Origin: an uncultured Actinomycetes bacterium
GTDB taxonomy: Bacteria > Actinomycetota > Thermoleophilia > Gaiellales > F1-60-MAGs149
DNA: 16,358 nucleotides
Assembly: GCA_903847495.1 (NCBI GenBank)
Contig: CAINDT010000210.1
Coordinates: 1-16,358, forward strand
Direction: 5' to 3'
A program made the translations under genes and the position numbers. The notes below the pieces were generated by a model. It was not told where the DNA came from, ran no database searches, and saw only the letters and a program-made list of their open reading frames with translations. Positions 1 through 7,150 of this stretch are shown here, one piece after another; position 1 is the stretch's first letter, and the number at the start of each line of letters is the position of its first letter.

Positions 1-30
1 GAGGTCGAGCGGGACGGGATCCGGATCTGA
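1..30 (+). CDS. C-terminal tail of a probable MntA-type nucleotidyltransferase antitoxin (partial)
   Basis: Only the last nine codons are in the window, reading EVERDGIRI followed by TGA at 28-30. MNT-domain nucleotidyltransferases commonly end in a similar charged stretch followed by an E-G-hydrophobic segment, and such genes usually sit directly before HepT genes, as here. In characterised pairs MntA neutralises HepT by adding AMP residues to a tyrosine of the toxin. The assignment rests mainly on the neighbour, because the catalytic GSx10DxD region lies outside the window. The downstream HepT frame appears to begin on the overlapping CTGA. Confidence 0.4.
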   Translation, partial: EVERDGIRI

Positions 31-344
31 GTCCGCGTAACCCACGCCAGCGTCTCGGCGACATCGTCGTGGCGATCGATGACATCGCCGCACTCGTCTT
101 CGAGGACCCGCATGCCGAACCGGCCTTGCGGTATCACCTGATCGTGATCGGCGAGGCCGTGACCGGAATCGGCGAAGACATCCGCTCCCGGCATCCTGAG
201 GTCCCGTGGGCGCGGATCGTGGGACTGCGCAACGAACTCGTCCACGCCTACCACCGGGTCGACGACGAGGCGCTCCAGGTTCTCGTACTGCCGGGATTGG
301 CTGCGCTTCGTCGCGTTTGCTCGGAACTGCTTGAAGAACTCTAG
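27..344 (+). CDS. HepT-like ribonuclease toxin (DUF86/HEPN family)
   Basis: This is a small helical HEPN protein of the MntA/HepT toxin-antitoxin family, where HepT acts as an RNase or translation-blocking toxin. The diagnostic RX4HXY motif is intact as RNELVHAY, preceded by the family signatures IGEAV and HPEVPW. The obvious start is GTG at 69 (91 aa). However, the frame stays open upstream and reads SPRNPRQRLGDIVVAI, which matches the usual HepT first helix. The only start-like codon before it is CTG at 27, overlapping the TGA of the preceding gene as CTGA. I therefore place the start at 27 (about 105 aa), with 69 as the conservative alternative. Tight overlap supports a toxin-antitoxin operon. 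The stop lies in the palindrome CTAG, which also gives the stop codon of the convergent gene. Confidence 0.85.
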   Translation: MSPRNPRQRLGDIVVAIDDIAALVFEDPHAEPALRYHLIVIGEAVTGIGEDIRSRHPEVPWARIVGLRNELVHAYHRVDDEALQVLVLPGLAALRRVCSELLEEL

Positions 345-1498
345 GTCGCAGCCAGCAGCGCGTCGGGCTCCTCGGCCGTCAGCGCACGGGCGACAGCCCG
401 GCAGGCGTACTCGGCGTCCGAGTGCAGGTCGTTGTCGTCGGGCGTGTCCCACGACGACTGCTTGACGACGACGACGTTGCGTGGCCGATCGACGTAGATC
501 ATCTGGCCGTGGATGCCGACGGCCATCACGCAGTCCGGATCCAGACGCGGCTGGTACCAGCACGAGCGGTAGCAGCCGCCGGGCAGCCAGTCGGCGTAGT
601 CGCCGATCGCCCAGTGGGAGGGATCGCCGCCGGTCGTGAGGTCGTCGATGAAGTCCTCGGGCACGATGCCGGCGCCACCCTCGGCGACGATCATGCCGAG
701 GCGCGCGATGTCGCGGGCGGTGCCGCTCAGTCCGCCGGCGGCACGCGGCACGCCGAAGCGATCGAGGGTCATGTCGCCGTCGGCCTCGGCGCCCATCGGT
801 ACCCACAGGTACTGCGAGACGGCGATTGCGTACGGGAGCCCGCTGGCCGCTTCGCACACCCAGCCGAGCATGTCGGTGGTCGGCGACATATAGCGGAAGC
901 GCTGGCCGTGCTCGCCCTCCTTCTGCCGCGACGCGAGGAACTCGTGCAGTCCGATGTGGTCGGGCGGGGCCGGATACCAGCCGGCTGAGTTGCGGTAGAG
1001 GACGATGTCGGGACCGGGCGAGTAGTCCTCGACGAAGGAGTACGACGCCTCCATGTCGAGCAGGTGCCGGACAATCGCGTCGCCGAAGCCGCCGCCGGCG
1101 ACCTCGGGCACGTACTGCACGACGGGCGCGTCCGGGTCGATCTTGCCGGCGCCCACGAGTGCGCCGCAGAGCAGCGCCGTGATCGACTTCGTCACGCTGA
1201 ACATCAGGTGCGGCTCGTCGTCACGAATGCCCGGCGCCATCCACTCCAAGACGACCTTGCCGTCCTTGACCGCCACGAAGGCGTCGGTCTGGGTGTTGGC
1301 GAGGTACTCGCCGAGCACGCGCTCGCCGGCCTTGCTGTCGAAGCGCAGGTCGAGGAGGTTGCCGGCGGGCTCGAAGGGCAGCGCGCGGGGGTGGTGCCCG
1401 TGGCGGATGCGGGCGGTCGGGATCAGCTCGCGCACGTGGCGGAACGACCAGAAGGGATGCGGCGGGCGCATCCAGTTGTCGAGCGTGGGGCGGTCCAT
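341..1498 (-). CDS. Serine hydrolase, beta-lactamase/NylB-like (S12 family)
   Basis: The 385-residue protein has the class C beta-lactamase/esterase fold signatures. SVTK (S101 and K104) supplies the nucleophile and general base. YMS at 203-205 lies in a block FRYMSPTTDMLGW typical of 6-aminohexanoate-dimer hydrolase (NylB) and family VIII esterases. HGQ at 330-332 takes the place of the KTG box. There is no signal peptide or membrane segment, so it is probably cytoplasmic. The substrate cannot be told; amide or ester hydrolysis is expected, and a true beta-lactamase role is less likely given HGQ and the missing export signal. The ATG start follows a CATACT box by 6 nt. The gene diverges from the TRIC channel gene, with 50 bp between the two starts. 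Confidence 0.88.
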   Translation of the reverse strand: MDRPTLDNWMRPPHPFWSFRHVRELIPTARIRHGHHPRALPFEPAGNLLDLRFDSKAGERVLGEYLANTQTDAFVAVKDGKVVLEWMAPGIRDDEPHLMFSVTKSITALLCGALVGAGKIDPDAPVVQYVPEVAGGGFGDAIVRHLLDMEASYSFVEDYSPGPDIVLYRNSAGWYPAPPDHIGLHEFLASRQKEGEHGQRFRYMSPTTDMLGWVCEAASGLPYAIAVSQYLWVPMGAEADGDMTLDRFGVPRAAGGLSGTARDIARLGMIVAEGGAGIVPEDFIDDLTTGGDPSHWAIGDYADWLPGGCYRSCWYQPRLDPDCVMAVGIHGQMIYVDRPRNVVVVKQSSWDTPDDNDLHSDAEYACRAVARALTAEEPDALLAAT

Positions 1499-1504
1499 GT
1501 CGGG

Positions 1505-1510
1505 AGTATG
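1505..1510 (-). promoter_or_regulatory. -10 box (CATACT) of the serine hydrolase gene
   Basis: The hexamer ends 6 nt before the ATG at 1498, the spacing expected if the transcript begins at the start codon. No Shine-Dalgarno sequence is seen. Confidence 0.5.
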
Positions 1511-1536
1511 GTCGCTCCACGCGTGAGGCGCGACCC

Positions 1537-1542
1537 TATCCT
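1537..1542 (+). promoter_or_regulatory. -10 box (TATCCT) of the TRIC channel gene
   Basis: TATCCT is followed by exactly 6 nt and then the GTG at 1549. It fits the TAnnnT actinobacterial consensus and a leaderless transcript. Confidence 0.6.
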
Positions 1543-1548
1543 GCGAGT

Positions 1549-2199
1549 GTGGCCGACGTCACCTCCATCCTCCCGGACTTCGCGAAGGACACGCCCGTCT
1601 GGCTGAGCCTGGTCGCCACGGCGGTCGGCGGGCTCGAAGGTGCGCTGCTGGCGCGGCAGCACGAGAAGAAGCTGGACATCGCGGGCGTCGTCATCCTCGC
1701 GATCTCGCTCGGCTTCGGCGGCGGCCTGATCCGCGACGTGCTGATCGGCAACACGCCGCCCGAGGTGCTGCGGCATTGGGAGTACATCGCCGTCGTCGGC
1801 GTCGCGGTCGTGGTGATCCTGCTGCTCGGGCGGCAGATCGCCCGCTTCGGCTACGCGCTGTTCATGCTCGACGCCCTGACGATGGGCCTGTTCGCGGCGG
1901 TGGGCGCGCAGTACGCGGTCACGTTCCACCTGCCGGCGATCACGGCGGTCTTCGTCGGCTCGTTCGCCGCCGTCGGCGGCGGGTTGGCGGCGGCCCTCCT
2001 GCTTGGCGAGGTACCGAGAATCATGCGCCCGGGACCGCCCTATGCGATCGCGGCCGTCGCCGGAGCCATCACGTACGTCCTGCTCGACGGGGTCAACGGC
2101 GGGATCGCGTCGACCGCGTGCATTGCCGTCGTCTTCATCGTCCGCATCGCGGCCGAACGCGCAGGGTTGCGCACGACGGCGATCAAGCCGCTCGACTGA
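1549..2199 (+). CDS. TRIC cation channel family protein (UPF0126)
   Basis: This 216-residue, very hydrophobic protein has about seven membrane helices in two homologous halves, the layout of the prokaryotic TRIC (YicG/UPF0126) family. Family members form homotrimeric channels for monovalent cations in the inner membrane. The first half carries the signature GGGLIRDVLIG at residues 57-67. The equivalent segment of the second half is GGGLAAALLLG at 143-153, so the usual Arg-Asp pair is replaced by Ala-Ala. The GTG start is set by the TATCCT box 6 nt upstream. The stop is only 3 bp from the stop of the convergent PQQ-propeller gene. Ion selectivity and physiological role cannot be read from sequence. 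Confidence 0.9.
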   Translation: MADVTSILPDFAKDTPVWLSLVATAVGGLEGALLARQHEKKLDIAGVVILAISLGFGGGLIRDVLIGNTPPEVLRHWEYIAVVGVAVVVILLLGRQIARFGYALFMLDALTMGLFAAVGAQYAVTFHLPAITAVFVGSFAAVGGGLAAALLLGEVPRIMRPGPPYAIAAVAGAITYVLLDGVNGGIASTACIAVVFIVRIAAERAGLRTTAIKPLD

Positions 2200-2202
2200 C
2201 GG

Positions 2203-3573
2203 CTATTCCGGCGATGCGCCGCGGATCGTCCCCTTGCCGATCAGGTACACCCGCTCGCCATCGGCCACGAGTGGCGAGTACTTGCCGTCCGGGTCGCTCC
2301 AGACGATCTCGTGCGTGGTGATGTCGATCGCGTGGATTCCGTCGGGACCGGACTTGGCGCCGCGCACGCCGTTCTGCCCGCAGCCCGAGCACGTCGAGAA
2401 GTAGAGGAGGCCGTCCATCAGCACGGGGGCACCATGCACGGCGCCGGGCACGGGCGTGGTCCACAGGCGGTCGCCAGTGGCGGCATCGAAGGCGATGATG
2501 TCGCCGTCGTAGGTGCCGATGTAGATCACCTGGCCGGCGGCTACCGCTCCGCTGTAGACGTACGAGCCCGCTTGCCGTGCCCAGATCAGCTTGCCGCTCT
2601 GCGCGCCGTACGCGTACATCCAGCCGTCGGTGTTGCCGATGAAGACGCGCCCGTACGCGACGGTCGGCGTGGCGTAGAAGTATTCGCGGCCGCTGCCGAG
2701 ACGTTCGTTGCTCTGCGCCTGCCAGCGGATCGCGCCGGTGGCAGCGTCGACGGAGTACAGGCTGCCGCCGTTCGTGCCGATCACGACGGCGGGTGTGCCG
2801 CCCGCCGAGGCGGCGTCAATCCAGCTGGCGGAAGAGACGATCTGCGCGTCGAGCTGCGTCGCCCACTTGACCGCGCCGGTTGCCTCGTCGAGGGCGTACA
2901 GCTTGCTGTCCCACGCGCCGACGTAGACGGTGCCGTCCTGGACGAGCGGCGAGGACTCGACGGGCGGCAGCTTCGCCACCCACTTCTTCGCACCGGTCTT
3001 GGCGTCCCATGCGAAGACGTAGCCACCGCCGGTGGCATCGCCCTTCGGGCAGGGGTAGGGGGCGAGGAAGGCGGCGAACACGACGCCGTCGTGGTAGGCG
3101 GGGGCGGCGGCGGAGCAGTGGCCGATGCCCTTGATCCACACCTTCTTGCCCGTGGCTGCGTCAACGCCGAAGAACGTGCCGCGGAGCTGGCCGACGAACA
3201 TCATCCCGTCGGCGACGATCGGCGGGAACTCGAGCAGGCTGCCGGAGCGGAAGGTCCAGTCGGTCGTGAACGGCGGGCGCAGACGGAGGTTGGGGTTCCA
3301 CCGCGTGCGGGCGTTGTCGTAGCCATAGGTGGGCCAGTCCTGCACGGCCGCGGGCGCGGTCGTGGCGGTCGTCGCCGCCTCCTGCGTGGTGATGAACTCC
3401 TCCGTCGGGTTGCCGGAGATCTCCGCCGGGTTGCGCTGCCCCCAGGCCCACCAGCCGCCGGTGCCGAGCAGCACGAGCACGATCGCAGTGAGGAGCAGGA
3501 TCCATCCCCACGGTCGGCGCCGGCGGTGCCGGCCACGGGGCCGGGGCTGGGGCGCTCGTGGGGGGCTGCTCAC
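2203..3573 (-). CDS. Membrane-anchored PQQ-like beta-propeller repeat protein
   Basis: The protein begins with an Arg/Pro-rich cytoplasmic tail and one membrane helix at about residues 23-45. A Thr/Ala-rich linker (about 60-76) leads to an extracytoplasmic beta-propeller. Seven blades are marked by D-A-x-T-G-x-x-x-W motifs or variants near 138, 190, 229, 276, 323, 363 and 417. The fold matches PQQ-like/BamB-type propellers, which usually act as interaction scaffolds; I see no evidence for a bound cofactor or enzymatic role. A CSGC pair lies at 395-398. An ATG at 3582 is in frame, but it overlaps the TATCAT box, which is spaced 7 nt from the GTG at 3573, so I prefer the GTG (456 aa). It shares a 106-bp divergent promoter region with the exported repeat protein. 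Confidence 0.85.
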   Translation of the reverse strand: MSSPPRAPQPRPRGRHRRRRPWGWILLLTAIVLVLLGTGGWWAWGQRNPAEISGNPTEEFITTQEAATTATTAPAAVQDWPTYGYDNARTRWNPNLRLRPPFTTDWTFRSGSLLEFPPIVADGMMFVGQLRGTFFGVDAATGKKVWIKGIGHCSAAAPAYHDGVVFAAFLAPYPCPKGDATGGGYVFAWDAKTGAKKWVAKLPPVESSPLVQDGTVYVGAWDSKLYALDEATGAVKWATQLDAQIVSSASWIDAASAGGTPAVVIGTNGGSLYSVDAATGAIRWQAQSNERLGSGREYFYATPTVAYGRVFIGNTDGWMYAYGAQSGKLIWARQAGSYVYSGAVAAGQVIYIGTYDGDIIAFDAATGDRLWTTPVPGAVHGAPVLMDGLLYFSTCSGCGQNGVRGAKSGPDGIHAIDITTHEIVWSDPDGKYSPLVADGERVYLIGKGTIRGASPE

Positions 3574-3580
3574 GCGTCGC

Positions 3581-3586
3581 ATGATA
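3581..3586 (-). promoter_or_regulatory. -10 box (TATCAT) of the PQQ-propeller gene
   Basis: TATCAT is 7 nt upstream of the GTG at 3573. It overlaps the in-frame ATG at 3582, which argues against that ATG being the start. Confidence 0.55.
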
Positions 3587-3622
3587 CGTCCGGTGGGCGG
3601 CGCGGATCTGCTGGAAGCCGCG

Positions 3623-3636
3623 TCACATCTGTGCAG
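3623..3636. promoter_or_regulatory. Palindromic operator candidate CACA-N2-TGTG (site 1)
   Basis: TCACATCTGTGCAG lies between the divergent PQQ-propeller and exported-repeat-protein genes. Its palindrome centre is about 51 bp from the start at 3680 and about 55 bp from the start at 3573. Twelve of 14 positions equal site 2 at 12379. Binding factor unknown. Confidence 0.4.
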
Positions 3637-3666
3637 ACGTGGCTGAAACGCTTGTCAGGAGTGCGA

Positions 3667-3672
3667 TACGAT
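3667..3672 (+). promoter_or_regulatory. -10 box (TACGAT) of the exported repeat protein gene
   Basis: TACGAT is followed by 7 nt and the ATG at 3680, with no room for a leader or ribosome-binding site. Confidence 0.6.
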
Positions 3673-3679
3673 CCCGGTC

Positions 3680-6202
3680 ATGCCCCGCCGTCTCATTCTG
3701 CTTGTCGCGTTCCTCTGTGGTCTCCTCGTCCTGCCCGCCTCGGTGCTGGCGAGCGGTGACGATCACGGCTCGACGCGGACCACCATCTGTCACGCCACCG
3801 GTGCCGGCACGTGGGTGTCGATCACGATCGACGACGACGCAATCGTCCGGCAGGGGCATGACGGCCACGCCAACGACGTCATCCCGCCGTTCTCCTATGA
3901 CGGTGGCAAGCAGCGCTACGCGGGCAAGAATTGGGATGCCGACGGGCAGGCGATCTGGCGCAACGACTGTGCGCGAACGGCGCCGGCGACGCCGCTCCCG
4001 TCGGGCGACATGCCCGCCCCGCCGATGCAGATCACGTTCGTCGCGCGCGTCTGTGACAGCTACGCGGACGTCTTCGCGAACCGTGCGCGCAACAACCTGA
4101 TGGAGAGCCTCCAGAATCTCGGCGCGGACACGCCGTACGCAGCCGGCGCCGAGGTGCTCCCGACCGTGGAGGCCACCGGGCGCCAGGCGACCGGGTGCAA
4201 GCCGCTCAGCGGCTGGCAGTTCGCCCTCGGCACCGGGTACCAGAGCCGCGCCGATGTTGGTGCGTGGGGTCGCATGTCCAAGGTCACTGGCACCTACGCC
4301 CAGACGATCACGACGCGCCCCACGGTGCCGCTGCCCAACGTCATGGGCGGCACAACAGGCATGACGATCGACGGCGCCGTTACCGTCGAGCTCACGGCCG
4401 CGCAGGCCCAGCGCGCGCAGTCGTCGGCGAAGCTCTGGGTCCAGAGCGGCGTACCCGGCGATCCGGTGCTCACGCAGTCGTTCGGCAGTCAGTTCGCCTT
4501 CGCCGCACTGCGCTGCGCGGTCGACAACCTCAACGGCGACAACGTCGAGTGGATCCGCTATCCGCAGGGCCACACGGACGTCTTCTGCTTCGCCTACCTC
4601 GTGGATCAGGCGCCGCAGAGCGGCACCATCACGGTCGTCAAGGAGGTGGAGGGGCCGTCTGGCACGCAGGTCCAGCAGACGGCCAGCTTCAGCGGCAACG
4701 TCTCGTACGAGGCCGGCGGGCGCTTCCAGCTCGCGGCGCGCACGGGCGTTCCGGGCCGAGTGTCGTTCCAGCGGGATGCGACGGCACAGGCGGGTGCGCC
4801 GTGGAGCGTCGTCGAGTTGCCGCAGGCGGGGTGGCGTCTCGACCGCGTCACGTGCACCTCCACGAGCGGGCGATCGACCGCGCAGACGACCACGGTCAAC
4901 TCGGCCTCCGAGGCCGGCTCGGCCGCGGTCACGCTCGCCGCCGGTGACGACGTGACATGCACCTTCGTGAACACCGTTGTGCCGCCGGCTGCGAGCACGC
5001 TCACGCTGTCCAAGGTCACGGTGGGCGGCACGGGAGCATTCCCGGTCGACGTCACGCTGGCGGGCGCCGCCGTGGGACAGGCGCAGTTGCAGACGACGAT
5101 CGCGAAGATGGCCGGCTCGCCGCAGGCCATCACGCTGTCCGGCGCCGGCACCTATGTCGTCGAAGAGCAGCAGCCGCTCTCGTCGCTCGGAACCTGGCGA
5201 CTCGTCGACGTGGATTGCGCTGGCATCGACGCGACGCTGCTCGATGCGACGTCGTTCTCGCTGCCGATCGCGGCGGGTACGGGAGCAACGTGCACGCTCA
5301 CCAACGAGTTCACCCCTGCCGGCGCCATCACGCTGCGCAAGATCACCGAGGGCGCTCGTGGCGCGGCGGGCTTCGTGGTGTCGTCGGTCGCGGATCCGAC
5401 GATCGAGCGCGAGCAGCGCGCCCAGACGTCCGCGCCGGGTGTGGCGGGTGAGGTGGTCGCCACCGGTGACGCGCTGGTCGGGCTGCCGCTCGGTCGCTAC
5501 GTGATCCAGGAGACCGGCGACGCGTACGTCGGCACCAACGAGTGGATGCTGAAGAGCGTCGTCTGCGACGGCGTCGCGATCCCGTCTGCAATGGGGCACG
5601 TCGAGGTGGAGCTGACCGTCGCCAATCCCCGTCTCGACTGCGCATTCTCCAACGCGCTCGCGCCGCCGCTGGTGCCGCTCACCCCGCTGGAGCCGGCCAT
5701 CACGCCGGCCAATCCGCTGGTGCCGCCGACGCCGTCCTACACGCCGTCGGGTCCCGGCTCGCCGACCGTGCCGATCACCCGCCTCGGCAAGTCGCAGCCG
5801 CGCATGGGCCCGATCGCGGACGTCGCGATTCGCGTTCGCGCCACGCCACGCATCCTCGACCGCGGCGCCGCCGTCGCCTACGCCGCGACCGCGCGCAACA
5901 ACGGACCCTACGCCGCCCGCAACGTAACCGTGGTCCTCCAGATCCCGCGCGCGGCCCGCCCGACGCGCCTGATCCCCTCGCGTGGCTCCTGCGCCCTCAA
6001 GCGGGGGCTGTTCACCTGCACGCTCGGCACGCTGATGCCCGGTGACGTGGTGACGTTCGCCGCCAGCCGCACGATCGCGCGCGCTGGCGTCTACCCGTTG
6101 CGCGGCGTGATCAGCACGTCGACGCAGGAGTCGACGATGGCGAACAACACGTCGATGGCACTCGTGGTCGTCCGCGGGGCAGCCGAGCCGGTCGTCGGAT
6201 AG
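3680..6202 (+). CDS. Exported surface protein with three prealbumin-like repeats and a C-terminal DUF11 domain
   Basis: This is an 840-residue secreted protein. The signal peptide spans about residues 1-25, with VLAS before the cleavage region. Residues 35-71 form a small motif with TTICHATG and HDGHANDVIPPF, seen in other bacterial surface proteins. Residues 117-308 are a globular region with four or more cysteines and the stretch ALRCAVDNLNGDNVEW; I recall similar regions in actinobacterial surface proteins but know no function. Three prealbumin/SpaA-like repeats follow (about 315-432, 439-543, 549-659), each with conserved Lys, Glu, two Cys and a terminal Asn. A Pro-rich linker (661-700) leads to a DUF11 domain (713-831). 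There is no LPxTG motif or C-terminal membrane anchor, so retention would need another mechanism. A structural or adhesive role is inferred. Confidence 0.85.
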   Translation: MPRRLILLVAFLCGLLVLPASVLASGDDHGSTRTTICHATGAGTWVSITIDDDAIVRQGHDGHANDVIPPFSYDGGKQRYAGKNWDADGQAIWRNDCARTAPATPLPSGDMPAPPMQITFVARVCDSYADVFANRARNNLMESLQNLGADTPYAAGAEVLPTVEATGRQATGCKPLSGWQFALGTGYQSRADVGAWGRMSKVTGTYAQTITTRPTVPLPNVMGGTTGMTIDGAVTVELTAAQAQRAQSSAKLWVQSGVPGDPVLTQSFGSQFAFAALRCAVDNLNGDNVEWIRYPQGHTDVFCFAYLVDQAPQSGTITVVKEVEGPSGTQVQQTASFSGNVSYEAGGRFQLAARTGVPGRVSFQRDATAQAGAPWSVVELPQAGWRLDRVTCTSTSGRSTAQTTTVNSASEAGSAAVTLAAGDDVTCTFVNTVVPPAASTLTLSKVTVGGTGAFPVDVTLAGAAVGQAQLQTTIAKMAGSPQAITLSGAGTYVVEEQQPLSSLGTWRLVDVDCAGIDATLLDATSFSLPIAAGTGATCTLTNEFTPAGAITLRKITEGARGAAGFVVSSVADPTIEREQRAQTSAPGVAGEVVATGDALVGLPLGRYVIQETGDAYVGTNEWMLKSVVCDGVAIPSAMGHVEVELTVANPRLDCAFSNALAPPLVPLTPLEPAITPANPLVPPTPSYTPSGPGSPTVPITRLGKSQPRMGPIADVAIRVRATPRILDRGAAVAYAATARNNGPYAARNVTVVLQIPRAARPTRLIPSRGSCALKRGLFTCTLGTLMPGDVVTFAASRTIARAGVYPLRGVISTSTQESTMANNTSMALVVVRGAAEPVVG

Positions 6203-6209
6203 CAGGCGA

Positions 6210-6215
6210 TAGCAT
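6210..6215 (+). promoter_or_regulatory. -10 box (TAGCAT) of the zinc-ribbon gene
   Basis: TAGCAT lies in the 20-bp gap after the preceding stop and is followed by 7 nt and the ATG at 6223. The small gene thus appears to have its own promoter although it follows a same-strand gene. Confidence 0.55.
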
Positions 6216-6222
6216 CCGCCGC

Positions 6223-6405
6223 ATGGAGGCGGACGCCGAGCGGGATGTCGCACGCGACCTGCTCGCGTGTGCCCAGCCCTGTCCGATGTGCGGCAGCACG
6301 GAGCAGCCTGTCTACGTGCATGGCCACAGCCAGTGCGCGACCTGCAAGATCAACATCGACCCGTGCTGCGGCGGCGCGCCGCTCGACGGGCTCGAAGCGG
6401 CTTAG
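6223..6405 (+). CDS. Small zinc-ribbon protein (60 aa)
   Basis: The 60-residue protein has two CxxC pairs, CPMC at 20-23 and CATC at 38-41, spaced as a zinc ribbon. Between them is HGH at 33-35, and a Cys pair follows at 48-49. An acidic, Ala-rich N-terminus precedes the metal-binding core. No signal peptide or membrane helix is present, so it should be cytoplasmic. I recall similar small proteins with a C-P-x-C-G / VHGH / C-x-x-C / CC pattern in varied bacteria, but none with a known function; metal or nucleic-acid binding is possible. The TAGCAT box sets the start. Its stop overlaps the stop of the convergent response regulator gene by 2 bp. Confidence 0.75.
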   Translation: MEADAERDVARDLLACAQPCPMCGSTEQPVYVHGHSQCATCKINIDPCCGGAPLDGLEAA

Positions 6406-7085
6406 TCCTCGTCGCCGAAGTCGTACGGACGCGTGACGCGCAGGTACTCGAGCACCGCGGCGGTACGGGGGTCGTACCCCGGCCCGACGTCGGGGACGAG
6501 CACGCGGTACGCGTTCGAGATGTCGCGACGCACGGTGGTGTGGGCCAGGTGCAATTCGTCCGCGATGCCCAGTGCGTCGCGGCCCGTCGCCAGCAGGGCA
6601 AGGACATCCCGCTGGCGAGGCGTCAGCTTGTCGAGCGAGGCGCCATCGACGCTCTGACCATCGAGCGTCGTCGGATCGAGGATCGTCTTGCCCTCGACGG
6701 TGGCGAGGATCACCTGGACGAGCTCGGTCGGGGCGAGGTCGCCACGCTTCTGCACGTACGCCCACCCGTGGCGCTCGGCCTCGGGAAGGGTGGTCAGGAA
6801 CTTCGGCATCAGATGCTGTGAGATCAGCACGATGCCCATCTCGGGAGCCAGCTGGCGCAGACGCAAACCGAGCTCGGCGCCGTTGATCGAGCGCGGGCCG
6901 AGTGCGAGATCGAGCAGGGCGGCATCGACCTTCGTCGAGCGCGCGAAGTCGATCGCCGCATCCGCATCCGCGGCGGTGCCGACGACCTTGATGCCGTCGC
7001 GTCCGTCGATCAGGTTGGCGAACAGCGAGCGCAGGACCGGATCGTCCTCGACGTAGAGCACGGAGATCTCGCGGGTTGCAGGCAC
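6402..7085 (-). CDS. NarL/FixJ-family response regulator (REC + LuxR HTH)
   Basis: A 227-residue two-component response regulator. The receiver domain (about 6-125) has the acidic pair D14-D15, phospho-acceptor D59 in ALLDLAL, switch Ser S89 in LISQ, and K113 in QKRG. A LuxR-type helix-turn-helix follows at about 153-197, beginning LTPRQRDVLALLATG. It ends with an acidic tail. The frame is open to a GTG at 7109, but the CACAAT box 6 nt before the GTG at 7085 gives an N-terminus starting just before the first receiver strand, so 7085 is preferred. It diverges from a NarL-type histidine kinase gene 71 bp away, its probable partner. The GGCACA-N7-TGTGCC inverted repeat over its start suggests autoregulation. 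Confidence 0.92.
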   Translation of the reverse strand: MPATREISVLYVEDDPVLRSLFANLIDGRDGIKVVGTAADADAAIDFARSTKVDAALLDLALGPRSINGAELGLRLRQLAPEMGIVLISQHLMPKFLTTLPEAERHGWAYVQKRGDLAPTELVQVILATVEGKTILDPTTLDGQSVDGASLDKLTPRQRDVLALLATGRDALGIADELHLAHTTVRRDISNAYRVLVPDVGPGYDPRTAAVLEYLRVTRPYDFGDED

Positions 7086-7099
7086 AGGTGCATTGTGCC
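7081..7099. promoter_or_regulatory. Inverted repeat GGCACA-N7-TGTGCC over the response-regulator start
   Basis: Perfect 6-bp arms (7081-7086 and 7094-7099) cover the -10 box CACAAT and the GTG start of the response regulator. A bound protein here would block the promoter, so this is a plausible autorepression site. The CACA/TGTG arms resemble the half-sites of the CACA-N2-TGTG palindromes, but the spacing differs. Confidence 0.3.
7092..7097 (-). promoter_or_regulatory. -10 box (CACAAT) of the response regulator gene
   Basis: CACAAT is followed by 6 nt and the GTG at 7085. It is a weaker match (xAnnnT), embedded in an inverted repeat. Confidence 0.4.
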
Positions 7100-7144
7100 G
7101 TATGCGCACAGCCTCTGCAGGTGCGGACGGCCGCAGCCGATCGC

Positions 7145-7150
7145 TACGCT
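7145..7150 (+). promoter_or_regulatory. -10 box (TACGCT) of the histidine kinase gene
   Basis: TACGCT is followed by 6 nt and the GTG at 7157, which selects this start over in-frame codons further upstream. Confidence 0.6.

Noticed and set aside
2311..3759. A 482-codon plus-strand frame opposite the PQQ-propeller gene
   Set aside because: Low-complexity Gly/Ala/Arg/Val composition and no motifs; the propeller on the other strand has regular D-A-A-T-G-W repeats.
5670..5780. Pro/Thr-rich stretch considered as a cell-wall sorting region
   Set aside because: No LPxTG-type motif, hydrophobic span or basic tail follows; a DUF11 domain comes after it, so it is an interdomain linker.
3623..6253. 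An 876-codon open frame on the minus strand opposite the exported repeat protein
   Set aside because: It is Arg/Asp/His-rich with no domain sense and lies fully antisense to a gene with a signal peptide and recognisable domains; typical GC-rich shadow.
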